Part shown: positions 1 through 12,784 of the stretch, piece after piece
Layout of the letters: each line of letters opens with the position of its first letter
Position numbering within the stretch: position 1 is the stretch's first letter
Assembly: GCA_018240525.1 (NCBI GenBank)
Contig: JAFEFN010000014.1
Location: 1-64,000, forward strand
DNA: 64,000 nucleotides
Source: Pseudomonadota bacterium
Lineage (GTDB): Bacteria > Pseudomonadota > Gammaproteobacteria > Steroidobacterales > Steroidobacteraceae
Direction: 5' to 3'
The notes under the pieces: model-generated
Databases searched by the model: none
Told to the model about the DNA's origin: nothing
What the model saw: only the letters and a program-made list of their open reading frames with translations
Position numbers and translations under genes: made by a program

Positions 1-86
1 TGGTCCATCTCCGACAGGAACTTCTCCCGGCGCGTCACCTTGCCCTTCCTGTCGTACGCTACGGAGGCAAACGTGGTCTGCTTCAC
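1..86 (-). CDS. IS5-family transposase, N-terminal fragment (truncated by window edge)
   Basis: Translation from GTG at 86 reads V-KQTTFASVAYDRKGKV, then TRREKFLSEMDQ. This is the typical opening of IS5-family DDE transposases (KQxTFA, TRREkFLxEMD). An AGGGG ribosome-binding site lies 8 bases before the GTG. Only 28 codons are inside the window, so the DDE catalytic domain and integrity of the gene cannot be judged. GTG is preferred because the family motif begins at the next residue and no in-frame ATG lies nearby. Confidence 0.75.
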   Translation of the reverse strand, partial: MKQTTFASVAYDRKGKVTRREKFLSEMD

Positions 87-155
87 TGAATACCCCTGGA
101 TCGCTGCTGCCTGCACACAGTATCGATCAGATCAACCCACCTGTGCAGAGCTTCC
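1..155 (-). mobile_element. IS5-family insertion sequence, one end only (runs off the window)
   Basis: The left edge holds the 5' end of an IS5-type transposase read leftwards, followed by about 70 bases up to a terminal repeat-like sequence. Read outward-in on the minus strand, the end is GGAAGCTCTGCACAG (141-155), which resembles the GGAAGGTGCGAA-type termini of the IS5 family. Directly outside it is CTAG (156-159), which fits the YTAR target duplicated by IS5 elements. The other end and second target copy lie outside the window, so the duplication cannot be confirmed. Bases 160-380 beyond it hold no convincing gene. Confidence 0.7.
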
Positions 156-380
156 CTAGGCGCGCGTTCCGCCGCGGACACGCCCGAGCTTGGGCATGCC
201 GGTCTTATGTCGAACGCAGGCGCCTGCCTGCGCGGCGAAGTGCGAACCACGCCGCGCTTTTGACTTACTCCCCCCGCCAGCGGCCCCCAAACCGTGACCG
301 GCTGCGCACCGTGATCCGCGGTGCCGTTACTAAGATCGCCCGCAGCCTGCTCCCGCGCAGGCACGACGGGGCGCCGGAAC

Positions 381-977
381 GTGGCAATCACCGGGGAAAT
401 CGATCTGAACAGTGCACTGGCCCAGCTGGCCAATGCCCGCTATGCCCCCGAATCCTTCAACTCCGGAGGCCGCCGCGGCCTCAATCGCCACGGCGGCGAC
501 ACGCTCGCCGTGCTGACTTCCCTCGCCGAGGTGCGCGCCGCCGTCAACGAGGTCGCCCAGACCGCGCAACGCCTGATCTCTATCTATACGCCGGATCTGG
601 AGCCGGACCTCTACGACCAGAGCGCCTTCCTCGACGTCATCAAGCACTTCGTGCTGACGCGCAGCTTCGCCAAGGTGCGCGTGCTCCTGGCCGAACCGAC
701 CCGTGTCATGCGCGATAGCAATCGCTTCGTGGCCATGGGACGGCGCCTGTCCAGCTGCATCGACATCCGCTACGGCGCCGCCCCGTCACCGCAGCGCGCC
801 TCCGCCTACCTCATCGCCGATGATCGCGCCATCGTCTACCGCATGCGTGCGGACACCTGGGACGGCGTGGCCGACATCGACAACCAGACCGCCGCGCGTT
901 TGTACCTCTCTGAGTTTGACCAGGTGTGGAACGCCAGCGCAGCCGAGCACGGCCTGCGCGCCGCCCGTCGCGGCTGA
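381..977 (+). CDS. DUF7931-like conserved hypothetical protein
   Basis: A 198-residue soluble protein with no signal peptide or membrane segment. The central part (ISIYTPDLEPDLYDQSAFLD, then a basic stretch KVRVLLAEPTRVMRDSNRF) and the C-terminal part (AYLIADDRAIVYR, then FDQVWNASA) match, from memory, a domain seen in gammaproteobacteria alone or behind GNAT acetyltransferases. It resembles a degraded phospholipase-D-like fold, but no HKD motif is seen. GTG at 381 is chosen because conserved sequence starts just after it. An in-frame GTG at 321 would add 20 low-complexity residues. The biochemical role is unknown. It precedes nudJ on the same strand by 44 bases. Confidence 0.6.
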   Translation: MAITGEIDLNSALAQLANARYAPESFNSGGRRGLNRHGGDTLAVLTSLAEVRAAVNEVAQTAQRLISIYTPDLEPDLYDQSAFLDVIKHFVLTRSFAKVRVLLAEPTRVMRDSNRFVAMGRRLSSCIDIRYGAAPSPQRASAYLIADDRAIVYRMRADTWDGVADIDNQTAARLYLSEFDQVWNASAAEHGLRAARRG

Positions 978-1008
978 CTCAAACTCCGCGAGGTCCGAAC
1001 GCGGCGGC

Positions 1009-1014
1009 TATACT
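1009..1014 (+). promoter_or_regulatory. -10-like hexamer TATACT close to nudJ start
   Basis: TATACT ends 7 bases before the nudJ ATG (1022). If used as a -10 box, transcription would begin at or next to the start codon, giving a leaderless or near-leaderless mRNA. No clear -35 is seen at the usual spacing. Confidence 0.4.
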
Positions 1015-1021
1015 TGCAGGC

Positions 1022-1507
1022 ATGCCGCGCTCCCCCGATATCACCGTCGCGGCGGTCACCCAGACCGCCGATCGCTTCCTGGTCGTGGAGGAGCGCATCA
1101 ACCGCAGGTTGGTCTTCAACCAGCCGGCCGGCCATGTCGAGCGCGGTGAATCCGTACTCAGCGCCGTCGTGCGCGAGGTCCGGGAGGAGACCGCGTGGCG
1201 CTTCGTGCCCGAATCGCTCCTCGGCATCTACCTGTGGCGCAATCCCGTGTCCGGTCGCGCGACGCTGCGCTTCGCCTTCGTGGGCGCGGTCGTGGACCAT
1301 GACCCCGCGCAGCCGCTCGACCGCGGCATCGTGCGCACGCACTGGCTGTCGCAGCCGCAGCTCGAGGAGCGCCACGGGCAGCTGCGCAGCCCGCTGGTCA
1401 TGCGCTGCATCGAGGACTACCGGCGCGGCGGCTTCACCAGCCTCGCGGCGGTGAGCGCGATCGGCTTCGAGAACGCCGCCGCCGTCGCCCCGACCGCGGT
1501 GCTCTGA
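1022..1507 (+). CDS. nudJ: NUDIX hydrolase, NudJ-type phosphatase
   Basis: A 161-residue Nudix protein. The Nudix box spans residues 37-59 (G-x5-E-x7-REVREET, then A-W); alanine replaces the usual glycine of the last GU pair, while all metal-binding glutamates are kept. In E. coli, NudJ hydrolyses nucleoside tri- and diphosphates and the thiamine precursor HMP-PP. Assignment to NudJ rests on overall sequence style (start SPDITVAAV, QPAGHVE) and on the position immediately upstream of mnmA, the same gene pair as in E. coli. The ATG at 1022 follows a TATACT element and has no strong Shine-Dalgarno sequence. Confidence 0.85.
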   Translation: MPRSPDITVAAVTQTADRFLVVEERINRRLVFNQPAGHVERGESVLSAVVREVREETAWRFVPESLLGIYLWRNPVSGRATLRFAFVGAVVDHDPAQPLDRGIVRTHWLSQPQLEERHGQLRSPLVMRCIEDYRRGGFTSLAAVSAIGFENAAAVAPTAVL

Positions 1508-1539
1508 GCTGCACCGCGCCCGTCGGAGGGCGCTCGCGG

Positions 1540-1545
1540 TAGAAT
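1540..1545 (+). promoter_or_regulatory. -10-like hexamer TAGAAT close to mnmA start
   Basis: TAGAAT ends 6 bases before the mnmA ATG (1552), the same geometry as at nudJ, tatD, cysI and kynA. It suggests a leaderless transcript. No -35 match stands out. Confidence 0.4.
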
Positions 1546-1551
1546 TCGACC

Positions 1552-2688
1552 ATGGATCTCCCCCTCCCCGCTGCCCCGCCGGCCGGCGCCCGCGTCATCG
1601 TGGGACTGTCGGGCGGGGTCGATTCGGCCGTGGCCGCCTGGCTGCTGCGCGAGAGCGGCTGGGACGTCCAGGGGCTCTTCATGAGCAACTGGGACGACGA
1701 TGATGATGCCTACTGCACCGCCGCGCAGGACTACCAGGACGCGCGGGCGGTCGCCTCGGTGCTGGGCATTCCCCTGCACCGAGCGAGCTTCGCACGTCAG
1801 TACCGCGAACGGGTGTTCGCACACTTCCTGAGCGAACACGCCGCCGGCCGCACGCCCAACCCGGACGTACTGTGCAACCGCGAAATCAAGTTCGGGGTGG
1901 CGCTGGCCTGGGCGCGACGCCTGGGCGGCACGCACTTCGCCACCGGGCACTACGCGCGCCTGTGGCAGGCCGCCGATGGCACCGCACTCGGCAAGGCCCG
2001 CGATGCGGGCAAGGACCAGAGCTACTTCCTTCACGCGGTGCCCCGCAACGAGCTGGCCGCCGCGCTCATGCCGCTCGGCGAGCTGCACAAGGACGCGGTG
2101 CGGGAGCTGGCCCGCGGGGTGGGTCTGCCGGTGTTCGACAAGCCCGACAGCACCGGCATCTGCTTCATCGGCGAGCGCCCGTTCCGGGAGTTCCTCGGCA
2201 GGTTCCTGGCGCGCACCCCCGGACCCATCGAGTCTGCCGACGGCGAGCGGCTGGGGACGCACGAGGGACTGGCCTTCTACACCCTGGGGCAGCGCACCGG
2301 CCTTCACATCGGCGGCCGCCAGGGACGGGCCGAGGAACCCTGGTACGTGGCCGCCAAGGATGCGCCGCGCAACACGCTCGTCGTGGTGCAGGGGCACGAT
2401 CATCCCCGGCTGGCGGGCGCCTCCCTGGACACAGGTCCGTGGCACTGGCTGGCCGCGCCGCGGAGCGAGGCCTTTGCCGCGCAGGTGAAGGTGCGCTACC
2501 GCCAGGCCGACCAGCCGGCGCGGCTCCTGCCACGCACGGACGGGACCCTGCGCATCATTTTCGAGCGGCCGCAGCGGGCGGTCACCCCGGGGCAGTACGT
2601 GGTGGCCTACGACGGGGAGCGCTGCCTCGGTGGCGCGGTCATCGAGACCGTGACAGCGGCAACCGGCGCATCGGCCGCCGCCGCCTGA
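1552..2688 (+). CDS. mnmA: tRNA-specific 2-thiouridylase MnmA
   Basis: A 378-residue enzyme that installs the 2-thio group on U34 of tRNA-Lys, -Glu and -Gln, using ATP and sulfur relayed by the Tus system. The P-loop SGGVDS lies at residues 20-25. The catalytic cysteines are C108 (in NPDVLCNREIKFG) and C204 (in DSTGICFIGER), both present. The C-terminal barrel ends in the family's typical YDGERCLGGAVI. Length matches the family (about 360-380). It follows nudJ after 44 bases and precedes acnA. Confidence 0.96.
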   Translation: MDLPLPAAPPAGARVIVGLSGGVDSAVAAWLLRESGWDVQGLFMSNWDDDDDAYCTAAQDYQDARAVASVLGIPLHRASFARQYRERVFAHFLSEHAAGRTPNPDVLCNREIKFGVALAWARRLGGTHFATGHYARLWQAADGTALGKARDAGKDQSYFLHAVPRNELAAALMPLGELHKDAVRELARGVGLPVFDKPDSTGICFIGERPFREFLGRFLARTPGPIESADGERLGTHEGLAFYTLGQRTGLHIGGRQGRAEEPWYVAAKDAPRNTLVVVQGHDHPRLAGASLDTGPWHWLAAPRSEAFAAQVKVRYRQADQPARLLPRTDGTLRIIFERPQRAVTPGQYVVAYDGERCLGGAVIETVTAATGASAAAA

Positions 2689-2719
2689 AGGCGAGGCAGC
2701 GCAGCCCGCGGCCGCCCGA

Positions 2720-2725
2720 TATAAT
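2720..2725 (+). promoter_or_regulatory. Consensus -10 box TATAAT upstream of acnA
   Basis: A perfect TATAAT lies 24 bases before the acnA ATG, between mnmA and acnA. Unlike several neighbours, acnA would have a short leader carrying a Shine-Dalgarno GGAG (2740-2743). No good -35 is visible. Confidence 0.45.
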
Positions 2726-2749
2726 CGCGGGCCCACAGCGGAGACACGC

Positions 2750-6991
<4,242 letters not shown>

Positions 6992-7044
6992 ACGATACGC
7001 ACGCGAGCCCCTCCGGGAGCGCCTCACCGGCCCGTGCCGCAGGC

Positions 7045-7695
7045 GTGCCCGGGCTTGCGGTATTCGACCTCGACGGCACGATCACGCGGCACGACACGCT
7101 CGCGCCCTACGTGTTCGGTTTCCTCGCCCGCCATCCGCGCGGCTGGCTGGGCCTGCCCCGCGTGCTCCCATGCCTGCTGCAGTTCGCCGTCGGCGCCGCC
7201 GACCAGGGAATGCTCAAGTCGGCCTTCATCCGCTCGACGCTGGGCGGGCGTCGCCGCGCGCAGATCACCGAGTGGACCCGGCAGTTCGTGCAGGCCCTGC
7301 CGGCGCGCGGGATCTTTCCCGATGCCCTGGCGCGCATCGACTTCCACCGCGGCCGTGGCGATACCCTGGTGCTGCTCAGCGCCAGCACCGATCTCTACGT
7401 GCCTGAGCTTGCGGGGCTGCTCGGCTTCGACCACAGCATCTGCACCGGGGTGGCCTGGGACCATGATCGCCTGGTGGGCACGCTCACCACGCCCAACCGG
7501 CGCGGCGCGGAGAAGGTGCGCTGCCTGGAGCAGCTGCGGCGCGAGTTCCCCGGCCGCCCGGTGAGCGCCTACGGCAACGCGCCCGAGGACGTCGCGCACC
7601 TGCAGATGGCGGACCGGCCGCTGCTGGTGAACGGCAATCGGCGCGCCCGCCGGCTCGCCGCCGCGCGCGGCATTCCCAGCACCACGTGGCAGTGA
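7045..7695 (+). CDS. HAD-IB family phosphatase
   Basis: A 216-residue haloacid dehalogenase-superfamily phosphatase. Motif I is FDLDGTI near residues 7-13, with the nucleophilic first Asp. Motif II is LLSAS. A lysine follows in GAEKVRC. Motif IV is the variant YGNAPED in place of GDSxxD, as in the YGNSxxD subgroup of HAD-IB enzymes. The substrate cannot be named; relatives include phosphoserine- and lysophosphatidate-type phosphatases. GTG at 7045 is used because motif I follows at once, though no strong ribosome-binding site is seen. It lies 53 bases after acnA, probably read through from it, and converges on kynA. Confidence 0.8.
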   Translation: MPGLAVFDLDGTITRHDTLAPYVFGFLARHPRGWLGLPRVLPCLLQFAVGAADQGMLKSAFIRSTLGGRRRAQITEWTRQFVQALPARGIFPDALARIDFHRGRGDTLVLLSASTDLYVPELAGLLGFDHSICTGVAWDHDRLVGTLTTPNRRGAEKVRCLEQLRREFPGRPVSAYGNAPEDVAHLQMADRPLLVNGNRRARRLAAARGIPSTTWQ

Positions 7696-7699
7696 GTGC

Positions 7700-8557
7700 T
7701 TACAAAGACGTGCGGATGGTCCACAACTCCGGAAAGAACTTCAGCTCCAGCGCCTTGGCCAGATAGGCGACGCCTGCGGTGCCGCCGGTGCCGGGCTTGT
7801 AGCCGATGATGCGCTCGACCGTCTTCAGGTGATGCGCACGCCAGAGCTGGAACTTGTAGTCGAGGTCCACCAGCTGCTCGGCCAGCTCGTACAGGTCCCA
7901 GTGCTTCTCGGAGTTGTGATAGACCCCGAGCCAGGCGCCCGCGACGCGCTTGCTCGGCACGTATGGCTGGCTGAAGTCGCGCACCAGGTAGTCTTCCGGG
8001 ATCTCATAGCCACGCTGGCTGAGCAGCCGCAGCACCTCGTCATACAGCGAGGGCGCCTCGAGCGCGCGCCCGAGGCGCGCATGCGCCTGCAGGTCCGCGG
8101 CGTGCACGGCGAGCATCTCGGGGTTCTTGTTGCCGAACTGGAATTCCAGCAGGCGGTACTGCAGCGACTGGAAGCCGGAGGAGCGGCCGAGCTCGTTGCG
8201 GAAGCCGGAGTACTCGAACGGCGTCATGGTCGAGAGCACCTCCCAGGCCGTGATCAGCTGCGACTGCGTGCGCGAGATGCGCGCCAGCATCTTCCTGCAC
8301 GGGTCCAGGTCGTCGCGGCGCACGCAGCCCATGGCGGCGGTGAGCTCGTGGAGCATCAGGCGCATCCACAGCTCCGACACCTGGTGCACGATGATGAACA
8401 GCATCTCGTTGTGCTCGCTCGAGAGCGGATGCTGCGCATCGAGGAGCTTCTCCAGATGCAGGTAACCGCCATAGGACAGCGAAGCACCGAGCTCGAGGTG
8501 CGTCCCAGCCGTGGCCGGCGCGCTGCGCGGGGTGTCGGGCTTCTCCGGACTGCTCAT
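7700..8557 (-). CDS. kynA: Tryptophan 2,3-dioxygenase
   Basis: A 285-residue heme enzyme that opens the indole ring of L-tryptophan to N-formylkynurenine, the first step of the kynurenine pathway. Signature parts are FIIVHQVSELW with the distal His, FRNELGRSSGFQSLQYR with the substrate-binding Arg, and WRAHHLKTVERIIG followed by GTGGTAG with the proximal heme His. Length matches bacterial TDO. The ATG at 8557 is chosen over an upstream frame extension because it follows a TAACAT element by 7 bases and the family starts here. No other kyn gene is nearby, so the pathway must continue elsewhere. Confidence 0.95.
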   Translation of the reverse strand: MSSPEKPDTPRSAPATAGTHLELGASLSYGGYLHLEKLLDAQHPLSSEHNEMLFIIVHQVSELWMRLMLHELTAAMGCVRRDDLDPCRKMLARISRTQSQLITAWEVLSTMTPFEYSGFRNELGRSSGFQSLQYRLLEFQFGNKNPEMLAVHAADLQAHARLGRALEAPSLYDEVLRLLSQRGYEIPEDYLVRDFSQPYVPSKRVAGAWLGVYHNSEKHWDLYELAEQLVDLDYKFQLWRAHHLKTVERIIGYKPGTGGTAGVAYLAKALELKFFPELWTIRTSL

Positions 8558-8564
8558 GGCAGGA

Positions 8565-8570
8565 ATGTTA
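8565..8570 (-). promoter_or_regulatory. -10-like hexamer TAACAT close to kynA start
   Basis: On the minus strand TAACAT ends 7 bases before the kynA ATG, again the spacing expected for a leaderless transcript. It lies in the 89-base gap between kynA and the divergent ABC exporter genes. Confidence 0.35.
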
Positions 8571-8646
8571 CACGGCAGGTGTCGCCGCCGCGCAAGCGGC
8601 GGGACGGGCCGGGCGGAATCGGCTAGGATCGCGCGCCAGCCGCCCC

Positions 8647-9549
8647 ATGAGCCCACCGTCCTTGAACAGCCCGATCCTGGAGGTTCGCGACCTCGTCAAG
8701 CAGTACACCGCCACCACGGCCGTGGCGGGGGTGTCGTTCCAGGTCGCCGAGGGCACCTGCTTCGGGCTGCTCGGACCCAATGGCGCCGGCAAGACCACCA
8801 CGATCGAGATCATGGAGGGCATCCTGCCGCCGACCTCGGGGGAGGTGCGCTACCGGGGTGCCCCGCAGGGAGCGCGTTTCCGCGAAGAGGCGGGCATCCT
8901 CTTCCAGAAGACCGCGCTGCAGGACTTCCTCACCGTGCGCCAGTGCATCACGCTCTTCCGCGGTCTGTACGCGCGCGGGCTGGACGTGGAGGAGGTCATC
9001 CGCCTGTGCGCCCTGGAACAGCTCGCCAACCGCGACAGCCGCAAGCTCTCCGGCGGCCAGCAGCAGCGACTGCTGCTGGCCATCGCCCTGGTGAACGACC
9101 CGGCGGTGCTGTTCCTCGACGAACCGACCACCGGGCTCGACCCGCAGGCGCGACGCATGTTCTGGGAGCTGGTGCAGTCGATCAAGGCACGCCGCAAGAC
9201 CATCATCCTCACCACGCACTACATGGAGGAGGCGGAGCTGCTGTGCGATGAGATCGCCATCATGGACAAGGGTCGCCTGGTCGCCCAGGGGCCGCCGCGC
9301 CGGCTGCTGCACGAGCACTTCGCCGAGGTGCTGCTCGAGCTGCCACGCAGCGAGTTTCCCGAGGCTGCGCGCGCCCTGCGGCTCAACCTCATCGAGGCGG
9401 CCGATCGCATCGAGATCAGCACCGATGACATCGAGGGTACGCTGCGCGCGCTCATGGGCGCCCGGGTGCCGCTGGCGCACCTGCGCATCCGCCCGGCCAA
9501 CCTCGAGGACCTGTTCCTCGAGCTCACCGGCAAGGAGCTGCGCCCGTGA
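8647..9549 (+). CDS. ABC exporter ATP-binding protein
   Basis: A 300-residue ATPase of the drug/polymer-export (CcmA/DrrA-like) type. Walker A GPNGAGKT is at 43-50, the signature LSGGQ at 134-138, Walker B VLFLDEP at 154-160, and the H-loop in LTTHYMEE. An extra C-terminal domain of about 80 residues (ending RIRPANLEDLFLELTGKEL) is typical of this branch. Its stop overlaps the start of the permease gene (GTGA at 9546-9549), so the two are translated together as one transporter. The substrate is unknown. Confidence 0.9.
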   Translation: MSPPSLNSPILEVRDLVKQYTATTAVAGVSFQVAEGTCFGLLGPNGAGKTTTIEIMEGILPPTSGEVRYRGAPQGARFREEAGILFQKTALQDFLTVRQCITLFRGLYARGLDVEEVIRLCALEQLANRDSRKLSGGQQQRLLLAIALVNDPAVLFLDEPTTGLDPQARRMFWELVQSIKARRKTIILTTHYMEEAELLCDEIAIMDKGRLVAQGPPRRLLHEHFAEVLLELPRSEFPEAARALRLNLIEAADRIEISTDDIEGTLRALMGARVPLAHLRIRPANLEDLFLELTGKELRP

Positions 9550-10550
9550 TCCGCCGGATGGTCTCGGTCCTGCACGCCCGCAACCTCGAGTTCCTGCGCG
9601 ACCGCGGCACGCTGCTGTTCACGCTGCTGCTGCCGGTCATGGTCGTGGTCGGCATGAGCTTCGTGTTCGGCACGGAGAGGCCCATGTTCAAGGTCGGCGT
9701 GCTCGATCGCACCATCGACAAGGGCGCCTACGCCTTCTTCGGCGAGCGCTACGTGGAGTTCGTCCCCGAGCGGGACGTGAACGTCGCCATGCGCCGGCTC
9801 ACCCACCAGCAGCTGGACCTGCTGCTCGACGTCCATCCGCCGGCGCGCTACTGGGTGAACACCGACTCGCCCAAGGGCCACGTCGTGGAGCGGCTGCTGC
9901 TGGCCAGCGACCCGGCCGCCGCGCGCCAGCCGGTGACCGGCAAGGGCGTGCGCTACGTGGACTGGCTCTTCCCGGGCATCCTCGGCATGAACATGATGTT
10001 CAGCTGCCTGTTCGGCGTCGGCTACGTGGTGCTGCGCTACCGCAAGAGCGGCTTCCTCAAGCGCCTGCACGCCACCCCGCTCAGCGCCTTCGAGTTCCTG
10101 AGCGCGCAGGTGCTGTCGCGCCTGGCGCTGATCCTGGTGGTGACCGCCATCCTCTACTTCGGCATCGGCGCCATCATCGGCTTCCACATTGCCGGCAACG
10201 GCGTGTTGCTCGCACTGGTGACCATCCTGAGCGCGCTGTCGATGATCGCCTTGGGCCTGACCATCGCCGCGCGCTTCTCCAGCGAGGAGCTGGTCGGGGG
10301 CATCCTCAACCTCCTCACCTGGCCGATGATGCTGCTTTCGGGGGTCTGGTACTCGCTCGAGGGTTCGCCCCGCTGGGTCCAGGCGATCGCCAACCTGTTC
10401 CCGCTCACCCACGCGATCGACGCCGCGCGTGCGGTGATGCTGGATGGGGCGGGCGTCGCCCAGATATCCCCTCACCTGCTGTACCTTGCTCTCACGGCGC
10501 TCGCGTTCCTGGCCTTCGCGGCCTGGTCGTTCCGCTGGCGCCTCGACTAG
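9546..10550 (+). CDS. ABC-2 type exporter permease
   Basis: A 334-residue membrane protein. There is one N-terminal membrane segment (LLFTLLLPVMVVVGMSFVFG), then a periplasmic loop of about 110 residues. A block of five or so membrane helices follows, from WLFPGILGMNMMFSCLFG to the C-terminus. This is the ABC-2 layout. It pairs with the ATPase gene that it overlaps by 4 bases. Together they probably export a lipid, drug or polymer from the cytoplasm; nothing in the sequence identifies which. Confidence 0.88.
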   Translation: MIRRMVSVLHARNLEFLRDRGTLLFTLLLPVMVVVGMSFVFGTERPMFKVGVLDRTIDKGAYAFFGERYVEFVPERDVNVAMRRLTHQQLDLLLDVHPPARYWVNTDSPKGHVVERLLLASDPAAARQPVTGKGVRYVDWLFPGILGMNMMFSCLFGVGYVVLRYRKSGFLKRLHATPLSAFEFLSAQVLSRLALILVVTAILYFGIGAIIGFHIAGNGVLLALVTILSALSMIALGLTIAARFSSEELVGGILNLLTWPMMLLSGVWYSLEGSPRWVQAIANLFPLTHAIDAARAVMLDGAGVAQISPHLLYLALTALAFLAFAAWSFRWRLD

Positions 10551-10571
10551 CCAACCCCAGGAGCCCCCCAC

Positions 10572-11588
10572 GTGCGATTCCTCTCCGACAACACCGCGGG
10601 CGCCTGCCCGGAAGTCATGGCCGCGCTCCAGGAGGTCAACCACGGCCGCGTGCCCGCCTATGGCGAGGATGAGTGGACCCGCCGCCTCGATGGCGTCCTC
10701 GGCGGCTACTTCGGCACGGCGGTGCGCGCCTTCCCGGTCATCTCCGGAACGGCCGCCAACGCGCTCGCGCTCGCCACCCTGTCGCCGCCTTACGGGGCCA
10801 TCTTCGCGCACGAGGAATCCCACATCGCCGTGGACGAGTGCGGCGCACCGGGCTTCTTTTCCGGCGGCGCCCAGCTGATGCTCCTGCCGGGCGAGCACGG
10901 CCGCGTGAAAGTCGAGTCGATCCGGGCGGCGCTCGGACACCTGCGCGGGGATGTCCACAACGTGCAGCCGGCGGCGCTCTCGCTGGTGCAGGCCACCGAT
11001 CTGGGCACCGCCTACCGGCCCGACGAACTCCGCGCCCTGAGCGAGTTCGCGCACGGGCGCGGCATGAAGGTGCACATGGACGGCGCCCGCTTCGCCAACG
11101 TCGTCGCCTTCCTCGGCTGCCATCCGGGGGATATCACCTGGCGGGCCGGCATCGACGTGCTGTCCTTCGGCGCGACCAAGAACGGTTGCATGGCCGCCGA
11201 GGCGGTCGTGTTCTTCGACCCCGCGCTGGCGCGTGACTTCGAGCTGCGCCGCAAGCGGGCCGGGCACCTGCTGTCCAAGTTGCGCTTCCTCTCCGCACAG
11301 CTGCTCGCGTACGTGGAGACCGGCGCCTGCCAGCGCAACGCCGCGAAGGCGAACCGCCTGGCGCAGCAGATCGCGCGGGCCGCCGGGGGGTCGCTCCTGC
11401 ACCCGGTCGAGGCCAACGAGGTCTTCGTGTCGCTCGGAGAGGAGCGCCGCAAGGCGCTGCGCGCCGCCGGCTTCGAGTTCTACGACTGGGGACCCGAGGA
11501 GGCCGGCGCGGCGCGCCTGGTGGTCTCCTGGGACCAGCCGGAGGATGAGGTGCGCGCGCTGTGCGCGGCGCTTGAGCGCACCGCCTAG
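10572..11588 (+). CDS. ltaE: Low-specificity L-threonine aldolase
   Basis: A 338-residue PLP enzyme that splits L-threonine or allo-threonine to glycine and acetaldehyde. It begins FLSDNTAGACPEVM, typical of the family, and has the substrate loop YGEDEWTRRL, the HMDGARFANV strand and the PLP lysine in SFGATKNG. GTG at 10572 follows an AGGAG ribosome-binding site at suitable distance. It sits 21 bases behind the ABC-2 permease. Its TAG stop overlaps the TAG of the convergent permease gene in a shared CTAG (11585-11588). Annotation as L- rather than another specificity is by family resemblance. Confidence 0.9.
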   Translation: MRFLSDNTAGACPEVMAALQEVNHGRVPAYGEDEWTRRLDGVLGGYFGTAVRAFPVISGTAANALALATLSPPYGAIFAHEESHIAVDECGAPGFFSGGAQLMLLPGEHGRVKVESIRAALGHLRGDVHNVQPAALSLVQATDLGTAYRPDELRALSEFAHGRGMKVHMDGARFANVVAFLGCHPGDITWRAGIDVLSFGATKNGCMAAEAVVFFDPALARDFELRRKRAGHLLSKLRFLSAQLLAYVETGACQRNAAKANRLAQQIARAAGGSLLHPVEANEVFVSLGEERRKALRAAGFEFYDWGPEEAGAARLVVSWDQPEDEVRALCAALERTA

Positions 11589-12772
11589 AGCTCGCGCAGG
11601 CCGGTGGTCACCGGCAGGCGGGCGGCGCGCACCGCCGGCAGCAGCCCGCCGACCATGCCGATCACCACCGCGATCACCAGCCCGCGCTGCACCAGTTGCG
11701 GGGTGACCTTGAAGTCGAAGACCACCTGGGTGAAGCTCTGCCCCATGGTCGAGACGGTGAGGTCATTGAAGAGCAGGTAGGCCACCAGCGCTCCGAGGAC
11801 CCCGCCGATGAGCGCCAGCAGCAGCGACTCGATCAGGACCGAGACCGCCACCGGCGCGCCGCCGAAGCCGAGCGCCCGCAGGGTCGCAATCTCCTTGCCG
11901 CGCGCCGCCACCGCCGCGTACATGCTGTTGAGCGCGGCGAATGCGGCGCCCAGTCCCATGATGATCGTCACCACGCCCGCCAGCACCCCGATGTTCTGGC
12001 GGAACTGCCGGGTCTGGCCGATGAAGTAGTCGCGCTCGCGCACGACGTCCACGGTGAGGCGGGGATCGCCCGCCAGCGAGGCCTTGAGCCGGTCGAGGCC
12101 GTCGGGCCCCTCCAGCGCCACCAGCACCGAACTGGAGCCGGTGCGGTTGAAGGTGGTGCGCGCGACGTTGATGTCGGTCCACATCTCGCTGTCGTGCGAG
12201 TCCCCTGCCGCGAAGATCCCGACGATGGTCCAGTCCGTGCCGCGCATGCGCACGGTCTGGCCGACCCCGGTGCCCTGGAACTGCCTGACGAGGCCGCTGC
12301 CGACGATCAGCTCACGCAGGCCCGGCGTGAAGGTGCGGCCGGCGACGATCTTCAGCTGCGGCCTGAGGGCAAAGCCTGCCGGCTCGACCCCGCGCACGGT
12401 GACGTTGGCGCCGCTGACGCCGGGGCGGGCGTCATCCTTCCGCATCAGCTCTGCGATGATCATCATCTCCGCCGAGGCCTCCGGACGCCCATCCGTCCCG
12501 GTGCGGATGCCGGCCGCCTGCTCGATGAGGTCGTCCGAGGCGCGGTCGAGCACGGAGTTGAGCTCCGCGTCCGAGCCGCCGCGCATGACGATCGCCGCAT
12601 CGTTGCGGCCGGTCGCCCTGAGGGTGTTCTCGAAGCCGCCCGCCATGGCGAGCAGCGCCGTGAACACCGCGACCACGCCGGCCAGGCCGATGACGATGAC
12701 CAGCGAGGAGGTCCAGCGCTGCGGAATCGCGCGGATGTTGATGCCGGTGACGGCGAGTATCTGCCTGAGCAC
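11585..12772 (-). CDS. FtsX/MacB-like ABC permease (second of two)
   Basis: A 395-residue permease with the FtsX layout. One membrane helix lies near residues 22-45 (SLVIVIGLAGVVAVFTALLAM), a periplasmic MacB-PCD-like domain covers about residues 46-265, and three C-terminal helices end in GLLPAVRAARL. The motif ARGKEIATLRALGF before the helices is typical of lipoprotein- or macrolide-export permeases. It is last in a four-gene minus-strand operon with the adaptor (15956), the ATPase (14644) and the sister permease (13942). Two different permeases suggest a heterodimeric export complex. Confidence 0.88.
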   Translation of the reverse strand: MLRQILAVTGINIRAIPQRWTSSLVIVIGLAGVVAVFTALLAMAGGFENTLRATGRNDAAIVMRGGSDAELNSVLDRASDDLIEQAAGIRTGTDGRPEASAEMMIIAELMRKDDARPGVSGANVTVRGVEPAGFALRPQLKIVAGRTFTPGLRELIVGSGLVRQFQGTGVGQTVRMRGTDWTIVGIFAAGDSHDSEMWTDINVARTTFNRTGSSSVLVALEGPDGLDRLKASLAGDPRLTVDVVRERDYFIGQTRQFRQNIGVLAGVVTIIMGLGAAFAALNSMYAAVAARGKEIATLRALGFGGAPVAVSVLIESLLLALIGGVLGALVAYLLFNDLTVSTMGQSFTQVVFDFKVTPQLVQRGLVIAVVIGMVGGLLPAVRAARLPVTTGLREL

Positions 12773-12784
12773 GGATGGAACTCC

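Noticed and set aside
321..380. Start of the DUF7931-like gene at 321
   Set aside because: The 20 extra residues are low-complexity and unlike the family; GTG 381 is closer to the conserved part, though neither start is proven.
7599..7635. The HAD protein as a pseudogene because GDSxxD is replaced by YGNAPED
   Set aside because: A YGNSxxD form is known in a HAD-IB subgroup, and the nucleophile and other motifs are intact.
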